Assembly: GCA_018873225.1 (NCBI GenBank)
Contig: JAEILZ010000008.1
Location: 1,798,001 to 1,862,000, forward strand
Direction: 5' to 3'
Length of the DNA: 64,000 nucleotides
Source: [Phialemoniopsis] sp. UDSM-2020
Lineage: Eukaryota; Ascomycota; Sordariomycetes; Thyridiales; Thyridiaceae
Shown here: piece by piece, positions 10,739 through 22,482 of the stretch
How positions within the stretch are numbered: the stretch's first letter is position 1
How the letters are laid out: each line of letters begins with the position of its first letter
Notes under the pieces: model-generated
What the model was told of the DNA's origin: nothing
Database searches by the model: none
What the model saw: the letters and a program-made list of their open reading frames with translations, nothing else
Made by a program: the position numbers and the translations under genes

Positions 10739-13700
10739 TCACTTTTTGCCAAAGATGACCTCCCGCAGACCCTCCTTCTCGCCGCTCTCCTCGCACATGC
10801 CGCGGAAGATGCCCTTGCTGCCGTCCTCCTCGCCCTCGAGGTCCCACAGCTCGCGCGGCGTGCCGAACTCGGCGACGCGGCCGTCGCTGAGGACGAGGAT
10901 GCGGTCGAAATCGGCGATGGTGCTCAGGCGGTGCGCGATGACGAGCAGCGTCGAGCCCGTAAACTCCTCGCGGATGGACCGCTGGATCAGCGCGTCGGTG
11001 TGCATGTCGACGGCCGAGGTCGCCTCGTCGAGGACCATGACGCGCGGGCGCGCGACGATGGCGCGCGCGAGGCACAGCAGCTGGCGCTGGCCCTGCGACA
11101 GGTTCAGCCCGCCCTCGGACACGGGCGACAGCAGGTCCTCGAAGACGTTGGCGTTCTTCCTCGTCGGCGTGGCGGTGCCGCTGCTGCTACCCTGTGCCGC
11201 CGTCAGCGTCGGCGTGGTGGCGCCCGTACCCGAGGTGATGAGGTGCACGCGCTCGAGGCAGTCGCGGAGCTCGGCGTCGGAGTGGTGGTCGAAGGGGTCG
11301 AGGTTGGAGCGGACTGTGCCGGAGAAGAGGACTGGATCCTGGGGGATGATGGCAAGACGCGACCGGAGATCGTGGAGCTTGATCTTTGAGATGTCTTGCC
11401 CATCAATGAAGATGGTACCAGAACGAGCCTCCAGGAATCGGAACAGAGCCAAGGTCAACGACGACTTGCCCGCTCCAGTACGTCCGACGACACCAATTCG
11501 CTCCTGGGCTTTGACATTGAAAGTCAACCCCTTCAAAACGGGCGGTAGATCGGCCGCATAAGACACGACCAAGTCGTCAACTTCGATACGGCCTTCCGTC
11601 GGCCATGCAGCTGGCGGGGCTTTGCCCTCCAGGGATTCGGTAGGTATCTCTGTGTACTCAACAATGCGCTCCGCCGCGTTCATATTCAGCTCGACATTAG
11701 CATAGAGACGAACAGTCCACATGATACTGTTCGAAAACTCAAGAGCAAAGGTCAGCGCGAAGCCAGCCAAGGCGGCGTCCATGCCGGGCGTGGCTAGGAT
11801 GAGGACAGCAACGAAGACCGAGTAGGCGCATCCGACGAGGTTCATTTTCCAGCTCACCCACCGGTTGAACAGCCACAAGTGCCACGTCGCCGTCGACCAG
11901 TCGTCCAACTTATGGTACATGCGCTCGATGTAAGTCTGTGCCTTGTCGAATCCACGTATGGTCGAGACACCAGACAATGCAGATCCGAATTGCTCGAACA
12001 CAGGTGACTTGGTGTTACTCTCCAGACGCTTGACGGGCCGCGCGCCGTTGAGGTAGAGAAGAGCATACCTGGTGCAGACCAGGAGTAGCACCAGGGATAT
12101 GAGGGTGATGTATGGAGAGACAAACAATCCCGCAACCATGACACCCAGGAGGGAAACGAACGAGCCGCCTCCGAACGACAAAGAATTGGCCAGTTGCGAA
12201 TCAATGATGTGGAAGTCTGCCGTGAAGCGGTTGAGGATGCGGCCAAGAGGGACCGTGTCCAACCATCGCAACGGCGCCCTCAGGACCACGAAATTGAGCT
12301 TCGCGAAGAGGGAGCGGCTGGCACGAATAGAGCCAAGGTAGACATAAAAGTACTTGAACGTGCCAATGAATGCCGAAACAGCAGCAAGAGCGACGTACAC
12401 CCCCAAGTAATAGACCACCGAGTTATCGTGCGTTGCAGCTGCAAAGCGTGAGGCAGCGGGCGCAAAGGGAGAGTGCTGCAGACCGTAGACGTAGGAGTAG
12501 GAGCTTGGGAAACTTGCGGTGCCATTGAATGACGTGGCAGTGATTGCCTCATTATCTTCACTTGCCGAAGTCCAGATACGGAGCCACCACGAACGACCTG
12601 TTTGCCTATTAGTCTCGTCATCATGAAGCTCCAGGGGTGAGAAGTCTCTATCATACCGACTGTGAATGCTTGCACCACAACGAAAATAGCAATGGCGAGC
12701 AGCCAATACGGCCAGCCACCGCTGTCCTTGAGATAAGTCGTGTAGATTTGCTGTCGCACAGCACCCTCCTCACGCTTCTCGTCTTCGACGAACTTGCGGA
12801 CTTGTGACCTCGATGAGACCTTTTTGAGTGTGTCGCCATCGGCGTGCTCTTCCTCGTCGTCAGCGGAATCGTCCGAGTTGACAGCTGTGGGAGCGGCGGT
12901 CTCGTCCTCCCGAATCTCGGCGTCAGTCTGTTCGTGGCTTTTAATGTGTTCAAGAGTGCCGTCCTCCTCCAATTCGGAGAGAAGCCCTGCGTGCAGAACA
13001 ACTCCGTCACCAAGCTCTACCAGGTATTTCGTCTTCTTCTCGCACAGAGCAACGTGGTGGGTGACAAGAATTCTGGTCCTGCCCACAGCAAGCTCGCCAT
13101 TGAGGCACTTATCAAAGATATGTTTTCCAACATGGGCATCGACAGCGCTGAAAATGTCGTCCAAGACGAGAATACCCGCCCTCGAGTAAATGGCTCTCGC
13201 GAGCGTGACACGCCACTTTTGACCACCGCTGAGATTGATACCATTGGCACCAATTTCGGTGTCTTCTCCGTCGGATAGCATCTCGAGATCCTTCTTCAAA
13301 GCGCATACCTCAATTGTCTGGTTGTACCGCACCGGGTCGTAGGGAAGACCGAATACGATGTTGTCCCTTATGCTTGCATTCTCGATCCAAGGAATTTGCG
13401 CAACATAGGCAATTGAATTAGGATTGATCCAGTCGACCTTGGTGGCCTTGCTATCATGGCGATCTGCCAGGGCGGGTGCTTTGGGGATAATGAGGCTACC
13501 CGACAAGACATCGACCTCGCCAAGGATTGCCGACAACATCAAGCTTTTTCCCGTGCCAGTCTTTCCGGAGATAACAGAAAGTTCTCCTTTGGGAAAGGCG
13601 ACATTGATATTACGAAGCACGAATCGCTCGCTGTCGTCAATGTCCTCGTCTGCGGGCCAGGCGATGGAAGCATTGTCAAAGGCTACTTCAGGGCCATCCT

Positions 13701-15772
13701 TGGCGACATGTTCAATATCAGGGCTGGTGAGGTATGCCTCGATACGCTTGATGGACGTCCAAGCGTCGAGGAGATCAGTTGTGAGCTCAGGAATGACCGA
13801 CAAGGTCACCTCGAGAGCTCGGAACACACCCAGACTGACAAAGGCCACTGACGGGATCAACTCGCCGTGGAGAGCAGCGTAGACGGCAAGTGAGATGGCT
13901 GACAACGCGATAGGGCTGGTCACCCAGCAGGCGAGAAGGGCGGTGTCCGCAAGGAAAACATCCCAGACGCTCTTGAGTTCGTTCTCTCGAACGTCACCAA
14001 TTTTTTTCTCCCAGTCAGGCTCTAAAGCAGAGAATTTGATCTGTCGAATGCCCTGTAGAGCTTCTGTGACAACCTCAAGCTTTTCGTCGCGGATCTTCAT
14101 GAGTCTGTCTTGAGCAGCGGCGTACTTCTTCGAGAAGAAGATATTGACTGGCATGATGGCGAGCATGGAGGCAAGGCCAGCCAGCAGAGCTGGCCAGCCC
14201 AGAAGGCTGGCAAGGAAGCCCAGCGATATGATCAGTTTGAACAAGCTGGCCGGAAACATTTCTTGGAATGCACAGAAATCGGACAGCCGCTTGCTGTCGA
14301 CTCCAATCAGATTGACGGTCTGCTGCTTTCCCTTTTTGATCGCCTCGGCATCATCTTCGTCTGGAACTTCTGGGCGGTCATTGGCAGTCGATTCGCCCGC
14401 AGCGCCCGCAATGACTGGGTCGGCATCTTCGGCGACATTGGCCTTTCGTGATGATCCTCCTGTGCCCTTGACGTCCTTTCTGCGCATGGCCTTCTCAAAG
14501 ATCAGAGCTGACAGCTGAGCTCGAATGGGAACAGTCAACTCGGCCCAAGAGATCCAGAAGATGTAGTTTTCGAGCCACAATTGTGCGATAATAGCAACCC
14601 CAAGCCAGAATGCCCATATCCATACGTCCACGCCGTAAGAATCACCAGCGTGTCTGGATTCGAGGATTCTGAGAAGTTGGAGGATCACCCATTGCGGAGC
14701 GAAGTTGAGAACAGCAGTACCCAGCGTCAGGGTCCACTGTATGGTAAAGACAACCCAATGCGCTTTTAAGACGGAGAACCAGAGCCTATGCGAAGAGAAT
14801 TTGTGCAGCTTCCAGTCTGCAGAGACCTCTGCAGAGCGAGTATAGTGATCCGGCCTGGGGAGATCTTCCATGTCCAGATTCTTCTTCTTCGAAGCCAGCG
14901 ACAAGACGCCGTTTGGCCAGCCAAAGTTGAACCGAGTGAAGGCTGTGACGGTGTACATGCTGTCGACGACTTTGCCATTGTGATACACATTAGGACGTCT
15001 GGGAATGGCGAGGCTGGCGCAGGCAAGAAACACAACTGCAACCAACTCCACAATGCGTAACGCAAATAGTACCTGGTACTTATGCAGCAGCTTCTCGGCA
15101 ATGCGAGTGTCCTGTACAATTACACCAATGGCAAGGACCGTGCTGGACAGGAAGAGATACAATCCGAGGTTGTAAGCCCTGACTGAACTTCGAGTCGAGG
15201 CAATGCAGATTGCCTGCGTCAGTAGGAGAAACTGTCCATGTATTGTAAGTCGACTTATCCACAAAACCGGGTCTTTGAAGTTTGAATGCAAGAGAGAAAA
15301 AGGGAAAAAATCTTGAGATTCGTGCACTTACCCAGGCTGCTGTGTTAAGCCAGTTCTCGAGAAAGAGGCCATCCTTGCCAAGCCGCAAAGTTACCAAGAT
15401 AGAATTAGCAAGGCAGGCACCAAGACCAGTAACAGCGAAAAATATTATCATTGACTTGGAAAGCTTGGTCGAGAAGGCCTTGGCGGCCTCGGGAGTGCTT
15501 TTGCCATCTTCATCTTCGTAGATGGCCGCAGTCCTTCGCTCTCTCTTGCGGAGTTGCAGAATAAAACTAGATACGGCCGGTAGTGAACATAGACCGATGA
15601 CGGCCAGGGCGGCCGCGATGCCAATCAAAAGGGAATCATGGCTGCTCATTGTGTAGCACATGAGCCTCGAGAGTGAATGATATCGAAGAGCCTCAGGAAT
15701 ATCTGCTGCAGGCTGGGCAGCGCGGAGAGGCTGGTTTAAAATCCCACCGAAGGCGGCGGGTCCTGTGGACAA
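10739..15772 (-). CDS. ABCC-type full ABC transporter (MRP/Ybt1-like)
   Basis: Three exons, 15772-15332, 15231-12657 and 12597-10739, give 1624 residues; an ATG at 15649 would give 1583. The order is TMD0, TMD1, NBD1, TMD2, NBD2. NBD1 has Walker A GKTGTGKS, signature LSGGQKWRVTLARAI and Walker B ILVLDDIFSAVD. The catalytic Glu is Asp there, the usual degenerate site of ABCC proteins. NBD2 has GRTGAGKSS, LSQGQRQLLCLARAI and VMVLDEATSAVD, so it is catalytically complete. The intron 2 junction restores GRSWWLRIW, conserved at the start of TMD2. An acidic linker lies between NBD1 and TMD2. Family members export conjugated organic anions, bile acids or drugs, often into the vacuole. Substrate and membrane cannot be told from sequence. 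Confidence 0.95.
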
Positions 15773-16399
15773 AATGGTATAATACCCACACCCGGGATGT
15801 CGAGAACGGCGTCAAGACGTTTGCGATAGTGATTACCAAGAGAGATCCACGACCCACTCGGTTCGGTGGGTTACTCTTACCAAAGATGGGTGAGCAGGAT
15901 CTTGAAAACTCTCCGTTGCTACCATGAATAACATGCAGCAAAGGATCTAATTAACGAGCTGTACGAGAACGACGAGGAATGACCCCGAAAATGTCTCAAT
16001 GGCTCGGGCTCAGAGTCATGAGCGTCGACATCGATATCAGCGAGAATTAATTCTGTATCTTTGGAAACATCGCAATCGCCGGGGCCAGTGACGATTAAGG
16101 CAGCAACTTTAGTTCAAGTTAGGAAGGCCATTGTCAGATTGCGAGCTAAGAGAGGTGGTGGACATGGGGAGGCTAAAATGGTTGACCGCATGAGTCAATG
16201 GGTGAGTGGTGAGGGTCGGATCGTCTAGTGATGCACTATCCGGGTCGGATATCTATATGTCATAGACGCAGGTTGGGATGGGGGGGTTCATCCAGTACTG
16301 CTACATGTCGTCCGAAGTTATTACGAGAGGAAGGCAGGTATTGACCCAGAGTCTAGAGAGCCCAGCCAAGCCTGGTGAACACCCTCTCTGCACCTTCAT

Positions 16400-16420
16400 G
16401 GTCTGGGTCTGGGTCTGGGG
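16400..16420. repeat. GGTCTG hexamer tandem repeat
   Basis: Three and a half direct copies of GGTCTG. This is a short simple-sequence tract in noncoding DNA, with no function evident. Confidence 0.85.
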
Positions 16421-16650
16421 TGAAGGGTCACTAGGGTGAAGATTGAGATGCCCACTACAAGCCGATACCCTGTCTGTGACTGCATTAGACCGGCAGCAGG
16501 TGAGGGATGGAGTAGGGAGCCTGGCGGATTGATGGTAGGTGAGGGTCAGCTCTCGACACCCTTTCTCTGGCGCCGCTTTTTCTGTATTTTGTTAAGCTCG
16601 CCGCCATTTTGGGGAAGCCGTTGGAGATTGGAGGTGAGGGAGAGAGAGAG

Positions 16651-16668
16651 GGTGAGGGTGAGGGTGAG
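16651..16668. repeat. GGTGAG hexamer tandem repeat
   Basis: Three copies of GGTGAG directly follow an AG-dinucleotide tract (about 16640-16650). It is G-rich on the plus strand, but the runs of three G are too few to claim a telomere-like array. Confidence 0.8.
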
Positions 16669-19586
16669 GGGTCTTGGCTCTCGAGGCTTGAGGTCCCTAG
16701 CGCCCGGGCGGGACAAGTGGGCTGGCGGGCGACGGATGAACGGTGTGGTGTTGATTGGCGGTGGCAGTGGGGGTGAGCTGGCGGGACCTGGACATGGGAG
16801 AGAGAGCTCTCAAAAGTCGTATCGAGTTGAAGCCTTGGTCCAGCCTTGGATCTTGGCTGTCTATCCCGTCCTCAAGTTCTGACTGTATAGACTGTTGCAA
16901 AAGGAGGCGGATGGTTGGCGTAGTGATTCACAGACTGGCGGCAACGCAACGGCCAAAGATCAGATCAAAGGGCCTGCCTGCTTGATAAGTCGGCGCTCGT
17001 CGCAAAGCGGGTCATAATTGTGCAAGTCGTTCCGGGCCCGGTGTCAGTCAGTTCACCTCCCGCATCAATTGGTGGCCCCTCAACTCCTCATTGCAGGGTC
17101 TCGAAGTGCACGGGAAGGGTCCCGGGGTCTCAAGCCTGCAAAATGCGGGATGCCTACAGAGGAGTTGCATCCATCTTGCAAGAACAGTGTGCACATTTTC
17201 GAATGTGACTTACATCGCCATCCAGAATCATCTCGAATGCTGACTGGTTGGCAGCAAATATCTTGCCGTGCACATGTCGGCATACCTGCAGGAGTGGACC
17301 CAGCACCTTCAATGCAAGCGGAAGATTGTGTAGGTCTGGTATGGGTGTTCCGAATGATCATCTCTGACTCTGACATCCACCCCGGCCCCGAAAACTGTCG
17401 CACGCCATCTCGCTGCCTGGGGCCGGGTCGCAAAGACACGACACTGCAGGCTCAGATTAAAGTCGGGTAAGCAGGAACAAAGCTCACAGAAACAGGAGAA
17501 GAAGTGCATGACCGATCCGGGGTCCTGAGGGAGTGACAAGTGGGCGTTGCATATGCGCGAACCAACATGCAGAAGACGAGGCTGGTGACCATCTTAAACA
17601 ATGACCCAATTCAGAAAAAGTCTGAGTCACCGAAAACAGCCAATGAACAAGTCCTCATCATTTCTTCTATGGCACAATGGACCACGGGAAGGCTAAGCAA
17701 ATGGATGCGGAGAAGAACATACATGGTCTTGCCTTCCAATCCTGATCAATTGGGAGTGGCCAGAGTCCTGGGCATCGAATAGTATCCCGGGCGTATCTCG
17801 TCCTGTCTTTGACGGCTATCTGCTGGGGCGTTGACTTAATGCGCATACCTGAAAGGGAGAGTCGTGACGAGACTGTTCGGACGGGACGATCAGGAGGAAG
17901 CCATCAGAGGCCCCGACCCGGATCCGGAGCCAGGCGTAGACCAGGATTTCTGACAGGCATTGACCTGTAAAGACCAGGATAGTTACTCCTGTGCAGGCGA
18001 CCGGATACCAGTTCCGGCGAACAAGAAGAGCCACTGGAATCCGGCTGACCACTGCTTGAGGAAAGGCAGGCAGGGGTGATCTAAGCTGGCTTCAGGGAAT
18101 GGTTAACATTGACATACCGTGACGAAGTAAAGTAGGTATTGGAGAGAATCAGGACGGCAAGTAATTGAACCTCCTGCCTTTGTTTGTTGCCGATGGAAAG
18201 AGGTGCGGCATGATTTCCAGGGCGTCGGCTTGGTTTCACCGCTACCATATGCAGACTGCGGGAAACACCCAAATTCAAAAGAGACGAGTGGACAATCGAT
18301 TGCCCTTGTGGTGCATGGACGGTTGCCAAACGCGTGGAGACCAGGTCCCATCCATATCCACGTTGCTGGCGGTTCGAAGGTTGAAAGACGGAAAAGGCCC
18401 TGGACGCCAGCATCAGCCAGCCCTGAAGTGGAGTGTGCTTCAGTCCTCCTCGACAGGGGTATTGAACGGTAAAAGTGGAAAACACGGTTCCGTCGCGATT
18501 GGCCTGCGCGTCCACGGGTTCCTCCAGAATCTTTGCTTCTTGCTACTCCGTGCTCCGTCAGTGAATAGATGGGACGCATGATCGAAGGCGATAGACAGGG
18601 GAGCTGCCCACACCCCGTCGAATTGCATCCCTCTTTTTCCCCGTCGTGAAGCTGTTGTCCCCCGTGCCTCGTGTTTCGTGACAACGAACTCATGCCTCGC
18701 CCGGGTACCCATTTGCCCACGCACCGGGTATCTCGAGGAAGCGCGTTTCATAGCCCATAATCAAACAGAGTGGGTAGCTTTGGTGAATGGTGAATGGATC
18801 CGTAAAGAGGAGGAGGCTTTAAACACACTTTGATTGAATTTAGATCCATATCGACGCCTCTTCAGCCTTGGAGACCGAGTATTACGGCAATCTGACTTGC
18901 TGTTGCTTTCTTTCTTCTCGCGTGCGTTACATGGAGTAGAGTAGACTGCCCTGTACTACATTTCAATCTTTTCTCCCATTCATCCGCTTCCCATTCTTAA
19001 GTACACTACTTACTATCTGTCACTTTATTCGACACGACAAGAGAAATCATCATCGATCCCCTGATTGGTGAGGTTGAGGTCTGTCTGCTTACTTTACTTT
19101 ACTTGGCCTGGCCGCGCCTCGATCAACCAGAGCGCAACCACTTTCCCGAATCCCCACTTTCATTCTGTTAGTGAGGAGCAAGCGCGCCTTTGACTTCCCG
19201 TGAGCTCCTACAGCTCGAACGAATCTGGTGCTGCACTGCATCTTACGAAGTACCTGACCTGAACCTTCCACAAGATCCGACTTCGTCTACTTTACTCCTC
19301 AATTGACACACGAAGCGATTGACTTTCCGGCGATACAGCCTTGAACACAACTTGAAGAGTGTCGCTATCATAATAGCGAGCCATCTCCCTTCATTTCCGC
19401 AACCCGGCTCTTTACTTTCATACCACCACCTTCTCGGCGCGCGACGCTTGGTGGAGCTCGAGAGCTGGCCAGCATACCGACCCTTGACAACCCTTATCGA
19501 CAAGACTCGAGACTCCTCCCCAAATCGAGCCGGTCAAGCTTATGTGCACAACCTTCTACAACGATAGCTCTTCCTTGGGCCATCTC

Positions 19587-19598
19587 ATGTCACGATGA
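19587..19598 (+). promoter_or_regulatory. Three-codon uORF overlapping the CAF-1 subunit start
   Basis: ATG TCA CGA TGA at 19587-19598. Its stop codon TGA (19596-19598) overlaps the main start ATG (19595-19597) in the form ATGA. A ribosome that starts at the first ATG would terminate exactly at the main start. This suggests leaky scanning or termination-reinitiation. The structure is seen directly; its regulatory effect is inferred and depends on the real transcript start. Confidence 0.6.
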
Positions 19599-22007
19599 AG
19601 AGCACTCCCTTGATCATCAATTGGCATGATCAGAATGCCCCAATCTACTCTGCCCACTTCGAACCCCACGGCAAGGGACGCCTGGCCACCGCTGGCGGAG
19701 ACAACAATGTCCGAGTACGTCTCGATACTTCTTTGCTTGTCGATTCAAGCCAACGCTTTTTCGTTGCAGAGAGACACGGCTGACAGACATCTTATAGCTC
19801 TGGAAAGTAGAGGGTGAGGGCGAAGACAGAAAGGTTGACTATCTATCAACGCTCTCGAAACACACCCAGGCCGTCAACGTCGTCCGTTGGGCGCCCAAAG
19901 GTATTCCCTCCGCCCCCCGGAAAGCACTTGTTCTTTTGCTGACTCCTGTGCCTCTTGTTGTAGGCGAGCTTCTCGCTTCGGCCGGCGATGACGGAAACGT
20001 GATTCTTTGGGTCCCTTCCGAGAATCACCACCCAACCTTTGGCACCGATGGCCTCGAGGATAAGGAGACGTGGCGGACGAAACACATGTGCCGGTCTTCT
20101 GGTGCAGAGATTTACGACTTGGCCTGGTCTCCGGACGGTGCCTACTTCATAATTGGCAGCATGGACAATATCGCCAGGATTTACAATGCTGGCACAGGTA
20201 AGGCGGACTATTGGAGTACACTTGTGCCCACCTAGCTGACATTTCCTAGGCACTCTTGTCCGCCAGATCGCTGAACACAGCCATTATGTTCAAGGTGTGA
20301 CTTGGGATCCGCTGAACGAATACGTCGCTACACAGTCCTCCGATCGCTCGGTTCATATCTACTCTCTCAAGACTAAGGATGGACAGTATACCTTGAGCGG
20401 TCCTGACGACAAGCCATCCAAAGTCGCCAGTCATATCAAGTCCGATCTGCCTCCAAGACGTATATCGTCACATAGTCCAGCACCTCCAGACTTCGGGCAT
20501 CGTTCTCAGCTAGCCGCGATCGACGCCGTAGTTGGTTCACCTGTACCCTCTGCGCCTGGTACACCAACATCAGTCGCCCTGCCGATGAACCCACCCAGTG
20601 TGGTCAGCCATAGCCGGAGATCGTCTTTCTCCTCCCGGCGTTCCGTGTCACCCGCGCCATCGATGCCGCTACCAGCAGTCATGCCTATGGAGGCATCACC
20701 GAAACCATTAACCAACACATCCGCGCTGGGTGTGAAGAATGCTAGTCTTTACGCGAACGAGACACTGACCTCGTTCTTCAGACGGTTGACTTTCACGCCA
20801 GACGGTGCTCTGCTCCTCACGCCTGCCGGCCAATATCAAACGCAGCACTCAGTGGACGGTGCAAAACCCTCGATGGAGATCATCAATACTGTCTACATAT
20901 ACACAAGGGGCGGCATCAACAAGGCGCCCATTGCCCATCTCCCGGGCCACAAGAAGCCCTCGGTCGCCGTCCGCTGCTCCCCAATCTTTTATGCCCTCCG
21001 ACAATCGCCCCCAGTCACCAAATTCATCACGATTGATACTTCTTCCGGGGAGGACCCATTCCCTACCCTTCCTGAGCCTCTCTCGGGACCTTCTCCAGCT
21101 CCTTCTGTGATGGACCCCCCTCCACCTCCATCGGTGACTAGCGAAACTTCGAATCCCGCGCCAAAGAACCTTAGTCTCGAGACGTCCTCGACGACCACAG
21201 GGCCCAAGGCGACCTTTGCTCTGCCTTATCGAATGGTGTACGCCGTTGCCACTCAGGACTCGGTCCTGATCTATGATACTCAGCAACAAACACCAATTTG
21301 CATTGTCAGCAATCTACATTGTGCCACTTTCACCGACTTAGCGTGGTAAGTTGTCCAAGCCGTCGGTTTCATTCCATGTAGATGTGGCTAATCCCAAGGT
21401 TAGGGCAAACGATGGCCTGACGTTACTAATCTCATCCTCGGACGGGTTCTGCTCAACACTTTCCTTTGCGTCGGGAGAGCTAGGTCAGGTCTACACCGGA
21501 GAAGTACCAAGCCTCAAACGGCCCGTATCTACGGACCCGGTGACCTCTTCCAGCCAGAACACACCGGTGCCCACGCCAACTTCCGTCTTCGCGCCGCCCT
21601 CGCCTTTTCCATCAGGGGGCAATCAGCATCAGCACCGAGGTTCAACAAGCTCATTTGCAGCACCATCGCCACCCCCGGCCGCCTCATTTGTCAGCGCTCG
21701 GCCATCATCTCCTGCTCGGTCGAACTCGACATCTTCTGTCGTGACTCAAGCGTCCACAGCCCCATCTGGAGTCGTCAACAACCCCACGCTGATGGTGGGC
21801 AATGTGCCTAGTATCGCGGCTACGAATTCCGCCAAAGTGACCGGCGTTCCCATCACGACTCCTCCAGAGACGCCTCGCAGCACAACCAACAGTGTAGCTG
21901 GCACCAAGAGAGATGCCAGCGAGAGCGAGAAAGAGGATTCCGGAAAGGAGCCCAAGAAACGGCGTATTGCGCCTACTTTGATCAGCAACAACGACTCCAA
22001 GGCTTAA
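19595..22007 (+). CDS. CAC2: Chromatin assembly factor 1 subunit B (p60/Cac2), WD40
   Basis: Five exons, 19595-19714, 19798-19900, 19964-20197, 20250-21345 and 21404-22007, join in phase to 718 residues. The start MKSTPLIINWHD is the usual opening of this family. WD repeats follow, seen as LATAGGDNNVRLW, LLASAGDDGNVILW, FIIGSMDNIARIY and YVATQSSDRSVHIY. A Ser/Pro-rich insert separates these from later blades ending in LLISSSDGFCSTLSF, which intron 4 splits at LAW. The C-terminal 170 residues are low-complexity and end with a basic EPKKRRIAP stretch that may be a nuclear signal. CAF-1 deposits H3-H4 behind replication forks and at repaired DNA; this is its middle subunit. The HIR-family homologue is the main alternative, but its length and start favour CAF-1. 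Confidence 0.92.
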
Positions 22008-22482
22008 GTTTCGGAGAGTTACTTATCTCAGGTGGCCAGATGAGATAGCCACACTGAAGTGTCTTAGCGTTTGGCCCGAGTCGCTTGAAGATGCGGCCAT
22101 GGGCGTTTACACAACGGCCTGTGTTGTCAATAGGACGGGATTTCGCGTGCCTACACAGGCGCTACGTTACGGGTTTTGCTCGGATTGTAGGGAAGGCGCT
22201 CGTTTTGCATTCTGGACGGTGTTGGGAGGATTTGACATGATTGATACCAGGGTTCATTGGTAGCGATGCATTTTGAGCAATGCATCTAGCAACTGCCTTT
22301 TGAGGCATTTTTTCCCTTTTCACTATGTGGTGACTGCTCGACAGAACACACAATATTGCTAGCTAGGAACATACGAGGCCTCGGAAAAGGCGCAAATGTA
22401 TCGGGAGATAGGAATATCACACGTCTATTCACTCTCAGCTTAGTTGCAGCTTCCCTGTCTGCTTTCACTGGAGTCATCCTTG
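22008..22482. other. Convergent intergenic spacer
   Basis: 3' flanks of the CAF-1 subunit gene and the LigD-type phosphoesterase gene, which converge here. No gene or repeat is seen. Confidence 0.5.

Larger units (their letters stand above)
15773..19594. other. 3.8-kb intergenic region, ABC transporter / CAF-1 subunit
   Basis: Two divergent genes flank the longest gene-free stretch of the window. Short simple repeats lie at 16400-16420 and 16651-16668. The last 500-600 bp, about 19000-19590, have the C/T/A-rich look of a transcribed leader, with ACTTT repeats near 19090. Scattered open frames up to about 200 codons, such as minus-strand 18103-18720, show no recognisable domain or coding character. 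It may hold long promoters or a noncoding transcript. Confidence 0.45.

Noticed and set aside
16640..16680. G-rich hexamer repeat as an internal telomere-like array
   Set aside because: The unit is GGTGAG, not TTAGGG, and only three copies are present.
18103..18720. 205-codon minus-strand open frame in the 3.8-kb gap
   Set aside because: No recognisable motif; both strands carry overlapping frames of similar quality, as random sequence does.
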